The notes: generated from the sequence alone by a model not told the origin. Counted from the stretch's first letter, positions 7,035 through 16,920 are shown. The stretch is DNA of 64,000 nucleotides from Bordetella parapertussis (GCA_945906815.1 CAMDRT010000010.1:68849-132848); one strand, 5' to 3'. Program-made: numbers and translations.

Positions 7035-9146
7035 GTGGCCAAAGCAGCCAGACACGCCATCCGCATCGCCGTCGACATAGGCGGCACTTTTACCGACGGC
7101 CTTGCGGTGCTCACACCCGGCGGGCGTATCTGGGTCGCCAAGACGCTGACCACGCCGCGCGATCCGGGTGTGGCGGTAACCACGGTCATCGCCGATCTGC
7201 TGCGGCAGCTTAAAGCGGCGCGGGGCGCGGCGACACCCGGCGTCAGCGAAGTGGTGCACGGCACCACGCTGGTTACCAACACACTGATCGAGCGCAAAGG
7301 CGCGCGCACGGGGCTTATTGTCACCCAGGGCACGCGCGACGTGCTGAGCATCGGCCGCGAGATCCGTTATGAACTGTATGATTTGAATCTTGAGCTGCCG
7401 CAGCCGCTGGTGGCACCAGAGCAGCGGCTGGAGGTGATGGAGCGCATGGATGTGGAGGGCCGCGTGGTGCAGCCGCTGGCACCAGCGGAAATCGAGCGCT
7501 TGATGGATGCGCTCGCCGGGTTGAAGGTGGCAGCGGTGGGGGTGTGCCTGCTGCATGCCTACGTCAACGACGCGCATGAACTACAGATCAAGGCCGCCAT
7601 TCATCAGCGCTTCCCCACACTCGCGGTGTCCATTTCATCCGGCATAGCACGCGAAATTCGTGAGTTCGAGCGCATGTCCACGGTGGCGGCCAACGCCTAT
7701 GTGCAGCCATTGATGGCCGATTATCTGAAGCGCCTGGATGCCCGTGTGCATGAACTCGCGCCCGCGGCGCCGCTGCGCATCATGGTGTCGAGCGGTGGCT
7801 TTACCTCGGGCAAAGCGGCCGCTGAAACGCCGATACTGCTGCTGGAATCCGGCCCTGCGGGGGGCGTGTTGTCGGCGCTGAATACCGCGCGCAACGCCGG
7901 CATCGACCGCATACTGGCGTTCGACATGGGCGGCACCACTGCTAAAGCGTGCGTGGCGGTGGGGGGGGAGCCGTTGATTTCTCACAGCTTTGAATGCGCG
8001 CGCGTGGCGCGCTTCAAGCGCGGCTCCGGTCTGCCGATACTGATGCCGAGTATTGATTTGATTGAAATTGGCGCCGGCGGCGGCTCGATTGCGCATGTCA
8101 ACGAACTGGGTTTGCTCAACGTCGGGCCGCAGAGTTCTGGCGCTGTGCCCGGCCCGGCGTGCTATGGGCAGGGCGGGGTTGCAGCGACGGTGACCGATGC
8201 GGATTTGGCGCTGGGCTATCTTAACGCCGACAATTTTCTGGGCGGTGAAATGAAGCTGCGGCGCGATCTGGCGCAACAGGCACTGGAAAAACTTGCGGCA
8301 AAGTTGAAACTCACCGCCACCGCTGTGGCGTGGGGCATCTGCAATATCGTCAATGAAAACATGGCGGCAGCAGCGCGCATCCACATCGCCGAAAAAGGCC
8401 ACGATCCGCGCGCCTTTGTGATGGTGGCCACCGGCGGCGCAGGCCCCGTGCATGTGGTCGAAGTGGCGCGCAAGTTGCGGATTCCACGGGTGCTGGCGAC
8501 GATAGCCGCAGGTGCAGGTTCATGCCTGGGCCTGCTCGCCGCGCCCGCGCGCGTGGATCGCGCGTGGTCGCAGCCGTGTTTGCTGAAAGACATCGCGTGG
8601 CAGCGCGTCGCCACCGCGTACCAGGACATGCGGCAGGACGCCGCATCCGAATTGACCTCGGCGGGCGCGGGCAGCGCCGCGATCAAATGGTTTATCGGCG
8701 CCGAAATGCGTTACGCCGGGCAGGGGCACAATGTGTCGGTGAGTCTGCCGTGGCGCAAGGTGGTGGCTGCGATGGCGCCGGCCTTGCTCAAAGCGTTTGA
8801 AACCAGTTATCGCCAGCTCTATGGTCATCTGGTGCCGGGGGCGACGCCACAGGTGATTACCTGGCGGCTCACGGGCCGCTCCGCGGTGCAGCGCCACCAA
8901 TTCACATGGGGTGACGCGCGCGCGTCGGGCGCCGCGGTGCAGCGCGGCAAGCGTGACATTTATCTGCCGCTGAAAAAGAAATACGCTCCCGTACCGGTAT
9001 ACGAGCGTTATTCATTAAAGCCCGGCACGCGGCTCGCAGGCCCGCTGGTTCTGGAAGAGCGCGAATCGACGCTGGTGGTGCCGGTGAAAGCCGAGGTGCG
9101 CATTTTGCCGGACTACACGGTGTCGATAGTGATCCAGGAGTTTTGA
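7035..9146 (+). CDS. hyuA: Hydantoinase/oxoprolinase subunit A
   Basis: Large subunit of an ATP-dependent hydantoinase/oxoprolinase-type enzyme, which opens cyclic amides such as N-methylhydantoin or 5-oxoproline; relatives carboxylate acetone or acetophenone. At 703 residues it has full family length. Residues 12-24 read IAVDIGGTFTDGL, the phosphate-binding motif of the ASKHA-like N-domain, and VVHGTTLVTNTLIERKGA follows. A second phosphate motif, ILAFDMGGTTAKA, lies near residue 295. The start is GTG 7035. Its TGA overlaps the ATG of hyuB by one base, so the subunits are translationally coupled. No hydantoin permease or racemase is linked, so the substrate is open. Confidence 0.93.
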   Translation: MAKAARHAIRIAVDIGGTFTDGLAVLTPGGRIWVAKTLTTPRDPGVAVTTVIADLLRQLKAARGAATPGVSEVVHGTTLVTNTLIERKGARTGLIVTQGTRDVLSIGREIRYELYDLNLELPQPLVAPEQRLEVMERMDVEGRVVQPLAPAEIERLMDALAGLKVAAVGVCLLHAYVNDAHELQIKAAIHQRFPTLAVSISSGIAREIREFERMSTVAANAYVQPLMADYLKRLDARVHELAPAAPLRIMVSSGGFTSGKAAAETPILLLESGPAGGVLSALNTARNAGIDRILAFDMGGTTAKACVAVGGEPLISHSFECARVARFKRGSGLPILMPSIDLIEIGAGGGSIAHVNELGLLNVGPQSSGAVPGPACYGQGGVAATVTDADLALGYLNADNFLGGEMKLRRDLAQQALEKLAAKLKLTATAVAWGICNIVNENMAAAARIHIAEKGHDPRAFVMVATGGAGPVHVVEVARKLRIPRVLATIAAGAGSCLGLLAAPARVDRAWSQPCLLKDIAWQRVATAYQDMRQDAASELTSAGAGSAAIKWFIGAEMRYAGQGHNVSVSLPWRKVVAAMAPALLKAFETSYRQLYGHLVPGATPQVITWRLTGRSAVQRHQFTWGDARASGAAVQRGKRDIYLPLKKKYAPVPVYERYSLKPGTRLAGPLVLEERESTLVVPVKAEVRILPDYTVSIVIQEF

Positions 9147-10684
9147 TGAAAAAATACAAACTCGATCCGATCACGCTGGAGATCCAGTGGAAGCGCCTGG
9201 TGTCGATGGTGGACGAAGCCTCCGCCGCGTTTGTGCGCACGTCGTTTTCGGTGCTGGTGCGCGAGGCGAACGATTTTGCCGTGGTGCTCACCGATGCGCA
9301 GGGGCGCTCGATTGCGCAATCGGTGTTGTCGATACCGTCGTTCATCGGCACGCTGCCGGCAACGGTAAAACATTTTTTGCAAAAGTTTCCAGCGCATACG
9401 CTCAAGCCCGGCGACGTGTTGATCACCAATGATCCGTGGATGGGCACCGGCCACATCCACGACGTCAACACCGCGATGCCGATATTCCACCAGGGAAAAA
9501 TCATCGCCTATGCGGCGGTGGTGAGTCACATGCCCGACATCGGTGGACGTATCCGCAACGCCGGTATCCGTGACATTTACGAAGAAGGCCTGCAGATTCC
9601 GCGCATGAAGCTGATCAGCGCCGGCAAGCCCGATCAAAACCTGCTCGATGTGATCGGGCAGAACGTGCGCGTGCCGGAACAGACGTTGGGCGACATCTGG
9701 GCGCAGGTGGCGGCGTGCAAAATGCTGGAAGAACGCCTGCGACCCTTGCTGCGCGAGATCGACATCGCATCTCTGGGCGCGGAAATTCGCCGCCGCTCCG
9801 CAGCGGCGATGAAAAAATCCATCCGCGAGGTGCCCGATGGGGTGTACCACGGCCGCACCCAGCACGACGGTTTCGAGGAACCGATCCTCATCAACTGCAC
9901 CGTCACCGTCAAAGGCGACAAGTTAGCGATAGACTACAGCGGCTCCAGCGCACAAGTGCCACGCGCGGTAAACGTGGTGCCGATTTACTGCTTTGCGTAT
10001 TCCGCGTTCGCGGTGAAAGCGCTGCTGTGCCCCGACGTGCCGAACAACGAAGGCAGTTTTACGCCGATTACCACCTCTGCCCCACGGGGTTCCATTTTTA
10101 ACCCGACCTATCCGGCAGCGAGCGGCGGGCGCGGCATGATAGGGCACATGATGGTGCCCGCAATCATGATGGCGCTGGCCAAGGTGCTGCCCGCACGCGC
10201 ACTGGCGGAAGGTGCATCGAATTCGTCGATCACCGTCACCGGCGAGCATCGCGGCAGGCCCTATGCGGCGGTGAATTTCATGAACGCAGGGCAGGGCGCA
10301 ACCCGCCACCGTGACGGTTACACCCTGCTGTCGTTTCCGTCCAATCTGTCGAATACGCCGATTGAAGTATTCGAGCAGATGGCGCCGCTGCGGGTGATCG
10401 AGCGCGCGATTCGGCGCGGCAGCGGCGGCGCAGGCACGCATCGCGGCGGCGATGGGCTGCGCTTTGAAGTCGAGGTGGTGGCCGACACGCCGATGATGGC
10501 TTCGATGATCATGACCCGCTACAAAACGGCGCCGCAGGGCATCTTCGGCGGCGCGCCGGGCAAGGTCGGCGCGCTGCTGCTCAACGGCAAACCGATCAAT
10601 CCGGCGGATCACTGGGTGCTCAATAAAGGCGACCGGGTGGTGATGGAGACGGCCGGGGGCGGTGGCTTTGGTCGCGCGGGGTAG
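9146..10684 (+). CDS. hyuB: Hydantoinase/oxoprolinase subunit B
   Basis: Second subunit (512 residues) of the hydantoinase/oxoprolinase complex. The family segments DPITLEIQWKRLVSMVDEA, ITNDPWMGTGHIHDVNTAMP, VVSHMPDIGG, YPAASGGRGMIGH and GGAGTHRGGDGLR are all present, along with a closing METAGGGGFG. A GGAG ribosome site at 9137-9140 and overlap of the start with the hyuA stop mean both proteins come from one message in equal amounts. TTG 9143 is an alternative start one codon earlier. No third gene follows in the same direction; the next gene is convergent. Confidence 0.93.
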   Translation: MKKYKLDPITLEIQWKRLVSMVDEASAAFVRTSFSVLVREANDFAVVLTDAQGRSIAQSVLSIPSFIGTLPATVKHFLQKFPAHTLKPGDVLITNDPWMGTGHIHDVNTAMPIFHQGKIIAYAAVVSHMPDIGGRIRNAGIRDIYEEGLQIPRMKLISAGKPDQNLLDVIGQNVRVPEQTLGDIWAQVAACKMLEERLRPLLREIDIASLGAEIRRRSAAAMKKSIREVPDGVYHGRTQHDGFEEPILINCTVTVKGDKLAIDYSGSSAQVPRAVNVVPIYCFAYSAFAVKALLCPDVPNNEGSFTPITTSAPRGSIFNPTYPAASGGRGMIGHMMVPAIMMALAKVLPARALAEGASNSSITVTGEHRGRPYAAVNFMNAGQGATRHRDGYTLLSFPSNLSNTPIEVFEQMAPLRVIERAIRRGSGGAGTHRGGDGLRFEVEVVADTPMMASMIMTRYKTAPQGIFGGAPGKVGALLLNGKPINPADHWVLNKGDRVVMETAGGGGFGRAG

Positions 10685-10817
10685 TATCTGTGGCGAGAAT
10701 GGTTACGGCGGCAGGCCGGAAGCCCTCTATGTGGCATATGATCCAAGGTGGATATTGCGCTTGGCGCTGAGCGCGCCGCAATAGTGGGGAAATGCCGGCG
10801 CAGAACATTGCGCCACC

Positions 10818-11690
10818 TCAGAGCAACGTGCTGCGCACCCGTGCCACCAGTGCGATGCCGCCGATGATCATCGCCGCGCCCAGCACATGGTGTATGCCTA
10901 TGCGCTCTCCCAGAAACACCATGCCCCATAAAGCGCCAAAGACGGGAATCAGATAGGTCACGGTGAGCGCTCGCGCGGCGCCGATTTGCCCGACCAGACG
11001 GAAGTACGCGACGTAGGCGATGGCGGTGCAGAGTATGCCCAATGCCGCGACCGCACCCCATGCCGCCACGTCCGGCGTTTCGCGCACGGGAAATGCCACC
11101 ATCAGCGGTGCCGTCACCAGTGTGGCTATCCACAGACTGCCGAGCACATTGGAAAAAGCGTCCATGCCCTTGCCCGTCTGCCAGTAATTGGAGATCGCAC
11201 CGTACAGCAGGCTGGCGAGAAACGCGGCGGCGATGGACAGCGCGGGCGGTTGATTGTCGCTGAGGCCTTCGCCGCCCACCAGCACGGCAACACCCGCGAA
11301 TCCCAACGCCAGGCCCGCCACGCCGCGCGCGCCCATACGCTGGCGCGCCGGCTGCCATAGGAGCGACAGCAAGGCGGCGAACAACGGCGCGCTGGCGTTG
11401 ATAATCGACAGCAGCGAGACGCTGAGTTGCTGCGCCGCGTAGCCCCACAGGAACAAGGGGAGCGCGGCGTAAAAAATGCCGGTGATGATGGCGGGCGTCC
11501 ACTGCCTGCCGCGCGGCAGTGATTTGTTGATCGTCCACGCTACCACAGACAGGGCGAGCGCGCCGATGAAGATGCGCGCGCCCATCATCACCGATGGCCC
11601 CATGGCGGGCACCGCGATTTTCATGAACAGAAAGGAGGATCCCCAGATCGCCCCCAGCGCGATCAGCCAGGCGAGTTGTGCGGGCCGCAA
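10818..11690 (-). CDS. DMT-superfamily transporter, EamA type
   Basis: Inner-membrane exporter or permease of the drug/metabolite transporter superfamily, with two EamA repeats and ten predicted helices in 290 residues. The first helix reads LAWLIALGAIWGSSFLFMKIAV, and the second half opens at about residue 155. The C-terminal repeat ends GAAMIIGGIALVARV. The only in-frame start that keeps the first helix is TTG at 11690; an in-frame TAG lies just upstream. Such proteins export amino acids or other metabolites, but the substrate cannot be inferred. It faces hyuB tail to tail across 133 bases in which I see nothing notable, and lies downstream of the ccsA-like gene on the same strand. Confidence 0.88.
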   Translation of the reverse strand: MRPAQLAWLIALGAIWGSSFLFMKIAVPAMGPSVMMGARIFIGALALSVVAWTINKSLPRGRQWTPAIITGIFYAALPLFLWGYAAQQLSVSLLSIINASAPLFAALLSLLWQPARQRMGARGVAGLALGFAGVAVLVGGEGLSDNQPPALSIAAAFLASLLYGAISNYWQTGKGMDAFSNVLGSLWIATLVTAPLMVAFPVRETPDVAAWGAVAALGILCTAIAYVAYFRLVGQIGAARALTVTYLIPVFGALWGMVFLGERIGIHHVLGAAMIIGGIALVARVRSTLL

Positions 11691-11728
11691 GCAGTATTGG
11701 TGTAACTATATGTTTTTAAAGTGTTATT

Positions 11729-12580
11729 TCATCGTCCTAGAATAACTTCCAGCACGAACTTGCTGCCGATGTAGGCCAGCACCAGGGTCAGAAATCCGGC
11801 CAGTGTCCAGCGCACGGCGGTACGTCCGCGCCAGCCGTAAATCATTCTGCCGCCGAGTAGTGCGCCGAAAATCAGCCACGACAGCACGCCGAATACGGTC
11901 TTGTGCGACCAGCGCGCGGGTTTGCCGAACAGTTCCTCGGAAAACACTACGCCGCTGACGATGGTGAGTGTCAGCAGCACGAAACCGGCTGCGATAATGC
12001 GAAACAACAGGGTTTCCATGGTCAGCAGCGGCGGCATGCTGCGCAGCGACTGCGGCAGTGTGCCCGTGTGCAGCCGCCGTTCCATGATCGCCATCAGCAG
12101 CACATGCAGCGATGCAATGGTGAACAGACTGTAGGCGGCCATGGAAATCAACAGATGCGCTTTGAACGCCAGCGTTGCGGTATTCGCCAATGCCTGCGTG
12201 GAAGGAATTGCCACTGGCAGCATCACCGCCACCGCTGCCGCCGGCAGCACCAGTGCATGTAGACCGTCCAGTCGATAGCACAGACTGCCCATGCCGTAGA
12301 TCAACACCGTGAGCCAGAGTATCAGCGACAAGGCGTTGCCCACGCCCAGAACCAGCCCCGCATCGCCGAACAGCGTAGTGGCCAGTAAGCCACTGTGCAG
12401 TGCAAAGGGCACCAGCAAGGCGGCGTGCTCGATGCCACGGCGTGAGGCGGACGCGTGGTCGGCGATGGCAGCGCCCGACCAGTGCCTGCGCCAGAAATAA
12501 AACGCCAGCGCAGCATAGAGCATCGCGCACAAAGCTGTACTGAGGAGATGCGGTAAAATGTCTGCAGCGCCTGACATCAT
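11729..12580 (-). CDS. Cytochrome c assembly/CcsA-family inner-membrane protein (YpjD-like)
   Basis: Polytopic protein of 283 residues with about eight transmembrane helices and the CcsA/CcmC family (cytochrome c assembly protein) pattern, including FKAHLLISMAAYSLFTIASLHVLLMAI and the C-terminal WSHKTVFGVLSWLIFGALL with its conserved His. The family handles haem in c-type cytochrome maturation; this branch is small and its exact role is not settled. It is divergent from ffh with only 32 bases between start codons, the arrangement commonly found in betaproteobacteria. Either neighbour's promoter must therefore lie partly inside the other gene. Confidence 0.85.
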   Translation of the reverse strand: MMSGAADILPHLLSTALCAMLYAALAFYFWRRHWSGAAIADHASASRRGIEHAALLVPFALHSGLLATTLFGDAGLVLGVGNALSLILWLTVLIYGMGSLCYRLDGLHALVLPAAAVAVMLPVAIPSTQALANTATLAFKAHLLISMAAYSLFTIASLHVLLMAIMERRLHTGTLPQSLRSMPPLLTMETLLFRIIAAGFVLLTLTIVSGVVFSEELFGKPARWSHKTVFGVLSWLIFGALLGGRMIYGWRGRTAVRWTLAGFLTLVLAYIGSKFVLEVILGR

Positions 12581-12612
12581 TCGAGTCTACACCAACCCGG
12601 TATTTAGCACCC

Positions 12613-13983
12613 ATGTTCGACAATCTGACCGGACGCCTGTCCCAAGTTTTAAAGACACTGCGCGGCGAAGCGCGGCTGAGCGAAGAAAATATTACTGTAG
12701 CGCTGCGCGAAGTGCGCATGGCGCTGCTCGAGGCGGACGTTGCGCTGCCGGTGGTGCGCGATTTCATCGCGCGCATCCGCGAAAAAGCGCTGGGGCAGGA
12801 GGTGATGGGCAGCCTCACGCCAGGGCAGGCGGTGGTGGGTGTGGTGCATCGCGAACTGGTCGCGCTGATGGGAGAGAAGAACGACGATCTGAATCTTGCC
12901 ACCACCCCGCCGGCGGTGGTTTTGATGGCGGGCTTGCAGGGCTCGGGCAAAACCACCACCAGCGGTAAGCTCGCCAAGTGGCTGGCTGAAAACCGCAAGA
13001 AAAAAGTGCTACTGGTGAGCTGCGACGTTTATCGTCCGGCGGCGATTGAGCAACTGCAAACCCTGGCAAGCCAGATCGGCGCGGATTTTTTTCCCTCCAG
13101 TGGCGAGCAAAAACCGGTGGCGATCGCCGCAGCTGCCCTTGATCACGCGCGCCGCCACTATCACGATGTGTTGATCGTCGACACCGCGGGCCGGCTCGCC
13201 ATCGATGACTTGATGATGGCCGAAATCCGCGAACTGCACGCGGCGTTGAACCCCATCGAAACCCTGTTCGTGGTGGATGCGATGCAGGGTCAGGACGCGG
13301 TGAACGTGGCGAAAGCGTTTGCGGAAGCGCTGCCGCTCACCGGCGTGGTGCTGACCAAGCTCGACGGCGACGCGCGCGGTGGCGCGGCACTGTCGGTGCG
13401 GCAGGTCACCGGCAAGCCGATCAAATTTGCGGGCGTGGGCGAAAAGCTCAGCGGGCTGGAAGCCTTCCACCCCGATCGTATGGCCTCACGCATCCTCGGC
13501 ATGGGCGATGTGTTGTCGTTGATCGAGGACGTGCAAAAAACGGTGGATATTGCCGACGCTGAAAGGTTCGCCAAGAAATTTAAATCCGGAAAAGGTTTTG
13601 ATCTGGAGGATTTCAAGCTGCAAATCGGGCAGATGAAAAAAATGGGCGGGGTGTCGGCGTTGATGGACAAACTGCCCGGTCACTTGGCGCAAGTGGCCAA
13701 GAGCGCGCAGGGCGCACAGGGCGCTACGCAAATGGACGACCAGGCCATGCGCCGCATCGAAGGCATCATCAATTCGATGACGCCGAAAGAGCGCACGTAT
13801 CCCGATCTACTCAAGGCCTCACGCAAGCGCCGCATTGCGGTTGGCGCGGGGGTGAGCGTGCAGGAAGTCAACCGCTTGCTCAAACAGTTCGAGCAAACGC
13901 AGAAAATGATGAAAATGATGGCCAAGGGCGGCATGCAGAAAATGATGCGTGGGCTGAAGGGGCAGATACCGGGATTGCGCTAA
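12613..13983 (+). CDS. ffh: Signal recognition particle protein Ffh
   Basis: The SRP GTPase subunit binds 4.5S RNA and signal sequences of membrane proteins on the ribosome and hands them to FtsY. The 456-residue protein has the N-domain helices (1-90), the G-domain with GLQGSGKTTTSGKLA (P-loop), DVYRPAAIEQL, DTAGRLAIDD (G3), and TKLDGDARGG (G4), and a Met-rich M-domain from about residue 295. The tail reads MMKMMAKGGMQKMMRGLKG. TAAAAT at 12554-12559 could be the -10 box, inside the divergent ccsA-like gene. Essential and conserved; identification is secure. Confidence 0.98.
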   Translation: MFDNLTGRLSQVLKTLRGEARLSEENITVALREVRMALLEADVALPVVRDFIARIREKALGQEVMGSLTPGQAVVGVVHRELVALMGEKNDDLNLATTPPAVVLMAGLQGSGKTTTSGKLAKWLAENRKKKVLLVSCDVYRPAAIEQLQTLASQIGADFFPSSGEQKPVAIAAAALDHARRHYHDVLIVDTAGRLAIDDLMMAEIRELHAALNPIETLFVVDAMQGQDAVNVAKAFAEALPLTGVVLTKLDGDARGGAALSVRQVTGKPIKFAGVGEKLSGLEAFHPDRMASRILGMGDVLSLIEDVQKTVDIADAERFAKKFKSGKGFDLEDFKLQIGQMKKMGGVSALMDKLPGHLAQVAKSAQGAQGATQMDDQAMRRIEGIINSMTPKERTYPDLLKASRKRRIAVGAGVSVQEVNRLLKQFEQTQKMMKMMAKGGMQKMMRGLKGQIPGLR

Positions 13984-14050
13984 GCCGCGCCCGCTGGTCT
14001 GAGCATCGTCGGCAGCGTAACCTCAAACCGGCAGCGCTCACTAAAACCAT

Positions 14051-14117
14051 CTCGTCATGCTGGCGTACGCCAGCATCCAGTACGTTTCTGGACCCCGGAG
14101 TACGCCGGGGTGACGAG
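14051..14117. repeat. Dispersed hairpin repeat with CTCGTCA ends
   Basis: Ends CTCGTCA (14051-14057) and TGACGAG (14111-14117) are inverted, and inside are the two hairpins ATGCTGGCGTACGCCAGCAT and CCCCGG-AGTA-CGCCGGGG. It has the same architecture as the elements at 6927 and 20211. It occupies the middle of the 310-base gap 13984-14293 between ffh and the next gene; the rest of that gap shows no gene or RNA I can recognise. Confidence 0.65.
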
Positions 14118-14293
14118 CGTTGTGGGTATCAGTAATCCAAGAAAAAGCATGTGGCCACAGCGTGCGTGCAAGCACTGGTTTTCTCTGTGTTCCTCGGTGC
14201 TCTCACAAGAAACAAAACACCCCGCCCCATGTTTCTTTGCGAACGCCTGGCCCGCGCGCGGGATGGGGAGACTCTGTGGCTGAGCTGCCGGTT

Positions 14294-15097
14294 TTAGGCT
14301 GAGGGCAACGCGGAGTCGATGAACTCAAAGCGCATCACCGGCGGGCGTTCGCCACTGCCGCGCTGCAAAACCTTCGGCGGCGAATTGTTGAGCTTGATTT
14401 CCACGCGGTAAGCGGCGGGCAGCAGCCGCTGGTAAAACGGCAGTATGCGCTGCGCGTATTCAAGCTGGCGGCGTTCATTGACGATGAGCCCCATGGTTTC
14501 CAGCAAGGTCAGTTTGGGCCACGCCTCGGCGTGCGGTCTGCCGTAGCTGACCACGTTAATAAAATGCACGTAGTCTTTGTGATACGGATCGCTCTGTGCA
14601 ATTTCACGGCCGTTGGAATAAATGCCATCCATGAAGTAGGTGATGGTGCGGTCTTGTCGGGGTTGTTGCGCCCAGCGTGAGATGACATCCTGCAACGAAT
14701 TGAGCAGGCATACTTCCAGATGTCCGCCGACGATATACAGATGCGCCGCGCGCACGTCGAACGCTATTTCGCCGTCTTTGGAATACACCCAATGGCTGGG
14801 ATGACAGTCGTCTATGTAAAAACGCCCCGGTGATGCGTCCCCATCGTCGGCCAGATAAATCAGCGGCATGCGTTTGCTGCGCGCGTAGCGGATGGCCTGT
14901 TCTACGCCGCGCTTGGATGCGAGCCGCGCGTCATAGGATTCCGAGGCATGGGTAACGATCATCATCGCATTGCCTTGGACGTTGACATTGCCGGCGTCGG
15001 AGAATCCAGTTTTCGCGCACGAGGCAACGGCACTGTGCGGCAGCCAAGCGAGTGCCAGCACTGCCAGCATGGCTAACTTTGAGCTGAATGGACGCAC
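14294..15097 (-). CDS. Secreted protein of unknown function
   Basis: A 267-residue protein I cannot assign. It begins with a Sec signal, MRPFSSKLAMLAVLALAWLP, and a cut near HSAVASC. The sequence AVASC could also be read as a weak lipobox-like end, but the preceding residues are not typical. Distinct segments are IVTHASESYDARLASKRGVEQAI, IYLADDGDASPGRFYIDDC and LYIVGGHLEVCLLNSLQDVI, suggesting an alpha/beta domain with two to four Cys that may form disulfides in the periplasm. It is convergent with ffh across a repeat. No operon partner on the same strand lies close downstream. Confidence 0.65.
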   Translation of the reverse strand: MRPFSSKLAMLAVLALAWLPHSAVASCAKTGFSDAGNVNVQGNAMMIVTHASESYDARLASKRGVEQAIRYARSKRMPLIYLADDGDASPGRFYIDDCHPSHWVYSKDGEIAFDVRAAHLYIVGGHLEVCLLNSLQDVISRWAQQPRQDRTITYFMDGIYSNGREIAQSDPYHKDYVHFINVVSYGRPHAEAWPKLTLLETMGLIVNERRQLEYAQRILPFYQRLLPAAYRVEIKLNNSPPKVLQRGSGERPPVMRFEFIDSALPSA

Positions 15098-15246
15098 AAT
15101 ACCGGGTCGCTTTATCGCAGAATACGAAACTACGTAATATTACGGATTCTACTGTGAGCGCTACCTAGGGATCAAGCGCCGCGCTTATGGACTGCGCTAA
15201 TTGACCTTTCCGTATTTCATTACACCGTTCGGGCTGAGGTTTGGCG

Positions 15247-16884
15247 CTAACGCGAAAATCGGAAGGTAGACGAAGGCTCATCCATGCGGTCGCGGGGTTT
15301 GCGTATGCGGTGGGCCATTTCCAGCGCCGGTTGTGCGTTTTCGAGCAGGATGGCCATTTGCCGCTCGTTGAGATTGAGTCCGGCGCGCCGCGCCATGGTT
15401 TCCACCACGCCGCGTGTTGCCGCATCCACATCGGGCCTCGGCTCAAACACGCTGGTATCCACGGCAGGCGCCCTGGCCTGGGGATCGAGCGGCGGGTGGC
15501 GCGTGTGCCAGTCTGTCGCCTGCTGGTAGGCGTGCCCCACGGCAAGCACCTGTGCATCATTGTAGGGCCGCGTAATCAGTTGCAGCCCCAGCGGCAAGCC
15601 GTTGCTGGAGAGGCCGCCGCACACCACCAGCGCCGGGGTACGCGCGGCGTTTGACGGTGTGAAGGCGTTGGACTTGCGCCAGAAGTTGGTCACGCGGTAA
15701 TCCTCGAAGCGCGGTGCGGGGCCGAAGCCCGCGGTTAACAGCACATCGTATTTTTGCAGCAGCGGCTGCATGTCGGCGATGTAGCGCCGGTGTTCGCGCA
15801 GCGCCTGCACGTAGTCGCTGGCCTGAAACAGGCACGCGGGCAGCGCGCGTCCGAGAAAATCGCGGCCGAAATCGCCGGGCCGCTCGATTAAATTCTTTTG
15901 CTGTATCGAGTACATTTCACTCTCGGCGATGATCACCTTCACGTCCAGTCCATCCAGCATCGGCCGCGCGCGGCAGTCTTCAAGCGTCGCGCCCAACAGC
16001 TTGAAGGTTCTAATCGCGTCTTCCATCGCCTGGCGCAGGTCTTCGTGTGCGGGCAGGTCTACTTCCCAGTAGTGGCGCAGCACCCCGATCTTCAAACCCT
16101 TGATGCTGCTGTTGAGTGCGGCGCGGTAATCCGGAATAGCTTGTTCGGTGCTGCCGCCATCGCGGGCATCGTATCCCGCCAGCGCTTGCAGCAGGATCGC
16201 GCAGTCTTCGGCGCTGCGCGCCATCGGCCCGCAGTGATCGAAGGTGAACGAATTGGGAATCACACCGGCGCGGCTCACCAGTCCGTAGGTGGGCATGAGC
16301 CCGGTGATGCCGCAGTGCGACGCCGGCCCGCGGATCGAGCCGCCGGTGTCCGAGCCCAGAGCGGCAGGCGTCAATCCAGCGGCCAGTGCCACGCCGGAAC
16401 CGCTGGATGAGCCGCCGGAAAAATGCGCAAGGTTCCACGGATTGCGCGCGGGCGGCCACGGCAAATCGAAAGACGGGCCGCCATGGGCGAACTCATGGGT
16501 TTGCAGTTTGCCGAGCAGAATCGCGCCGGCGTCGAGCAGCTTTTGCGTGGTGGTGGCGTTGCTGGCCGGAATATTGTCGGCCGCGGTTTTTGATCCACCC
16601 GAGGTCAGGATGCCTGCGGTGTTGTAAATATCCTTTAATGCGAAGGGTATGCCGTGCAGCGGCCCGCGGTACTGGCCCTGCGCGATTTCCTGCTCGCTGG
16701 CCTTGGCTTGTGCGCGCGCAAGATCGGCGGTGATGGTAATAAACGCCGACAGTTGCGGTTGATAGGTCTCGATACGTTGCAATAAAGCGTCGGTCAGTTC
16801 CAGCGGCGACAGTTTGCGGGTGCGGATCAGATCCGCGGTTTCGGCGATAGTGAGGTAATGCAGGTCAGGCATGGTCATCCCCAT
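15247..16884 (-). CDS. Amidase-signature enzyme
   Basis: Amidase of the AS family (545 residues), hydrolysing a carboxamide to acid and ammonia with a Ser-cisSer-Lys triad. The Lys is in FALKDIYN (about K84), the cis-Ser in the Gly/Ser loop FSGGSSSGSG (about S159/S160), and the nucleophile in GSDTGGSIR (about S183). The C-terminal part beyond residue 450 carries extra sequence with KLTPQ-like helices, longer than GatA. GatA is unlikely because gatB and gatC are absent and because of the insertions. Three ATGs (16884, 16878, 16872) lie close together. The gene lies just after a Bug binding protein on the same strand, with an intergenic hairpin, so the imported substrate may be an amide or its acid product. 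Confidence 0.9.
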   Translation of the reverse strand: MGMTMPDLHYLTIAETADLIRTRKLSPLELTDALLQRIETYQPQLSAFITITADLARAQAKASEQEIAQGQYRGPLHGIPFALKDIYNTAGILTSGGSKTAADNIPASNATTTQKLLDAGAILLGKLQTHEFAHGGPSFDLPWPPARNPWNLAHFSGGSSSGSGVALAAGLTPAALGSDTGGSIRGPASHCGITGLMPTYGLVSRAGVIPNSFTFDHCGPMARSAEDCAILLQALAGYDARDGGSTEQAIPDYRAALNSSIKGLKIGVLRHYWEVDLPAHEDLRQAMEDAIRTFKLLGATLEDCRARPMLDGLDVKVIIAESEMYSIQQKNLIERPGDFGRDFLGRALPACLFQASDYVQALREHRRYIADMQPLLQKYDVLLTAGFGPAPRFEDYRVTNFWRKSNAFTPSNAARTPALVVCGGLSSNGLPLGLQLITRPYNDAQVLAVGHAYQQATDWHTRHPPLDPQARAPAVDTSVFEPRPDVDAATRGVVETMARRAGLNLNERQMAILLENAQPALEMAHRIRKPRDRMDEPSSTFRFSR

Positions 16885-16890
16885 AGTTTC

Positions 16891-16914
16891 GCAGGGCGGG
16901 AGTATCCCGCCTGC
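16891..16914 (-). terminator. Intercistronic hairpin, possible weak terminator
   Basis: GCAGGGCGGGA (16891-16901) pairs with TCCCGCCTGC (16905-16914) around a three-base loop with one bulged G. It lies between the stop of the Bug protein and the start of the amidase. There is no T-run, so it is more likely an mRNA-stability or processing hairpin than a strong terminator. Confidence 0.4.
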
Positions 16915-16920
16915 AAGAGC

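Noticed and set aside
6753..7577. A 274-codon minus-strand frame covering the GIY-YIG gene end, repeat and hyuA start
   Set aside because: It crosses three unrelated elements and has no coherent domain.
15247..16884. GatA subunit of Glu-tRNA amidotransferase
   Set aside because: No gatB or gatC is adjacent, the length is greater and the neighbour is a transporter-binding protein; a catabolic amidase is more likely.
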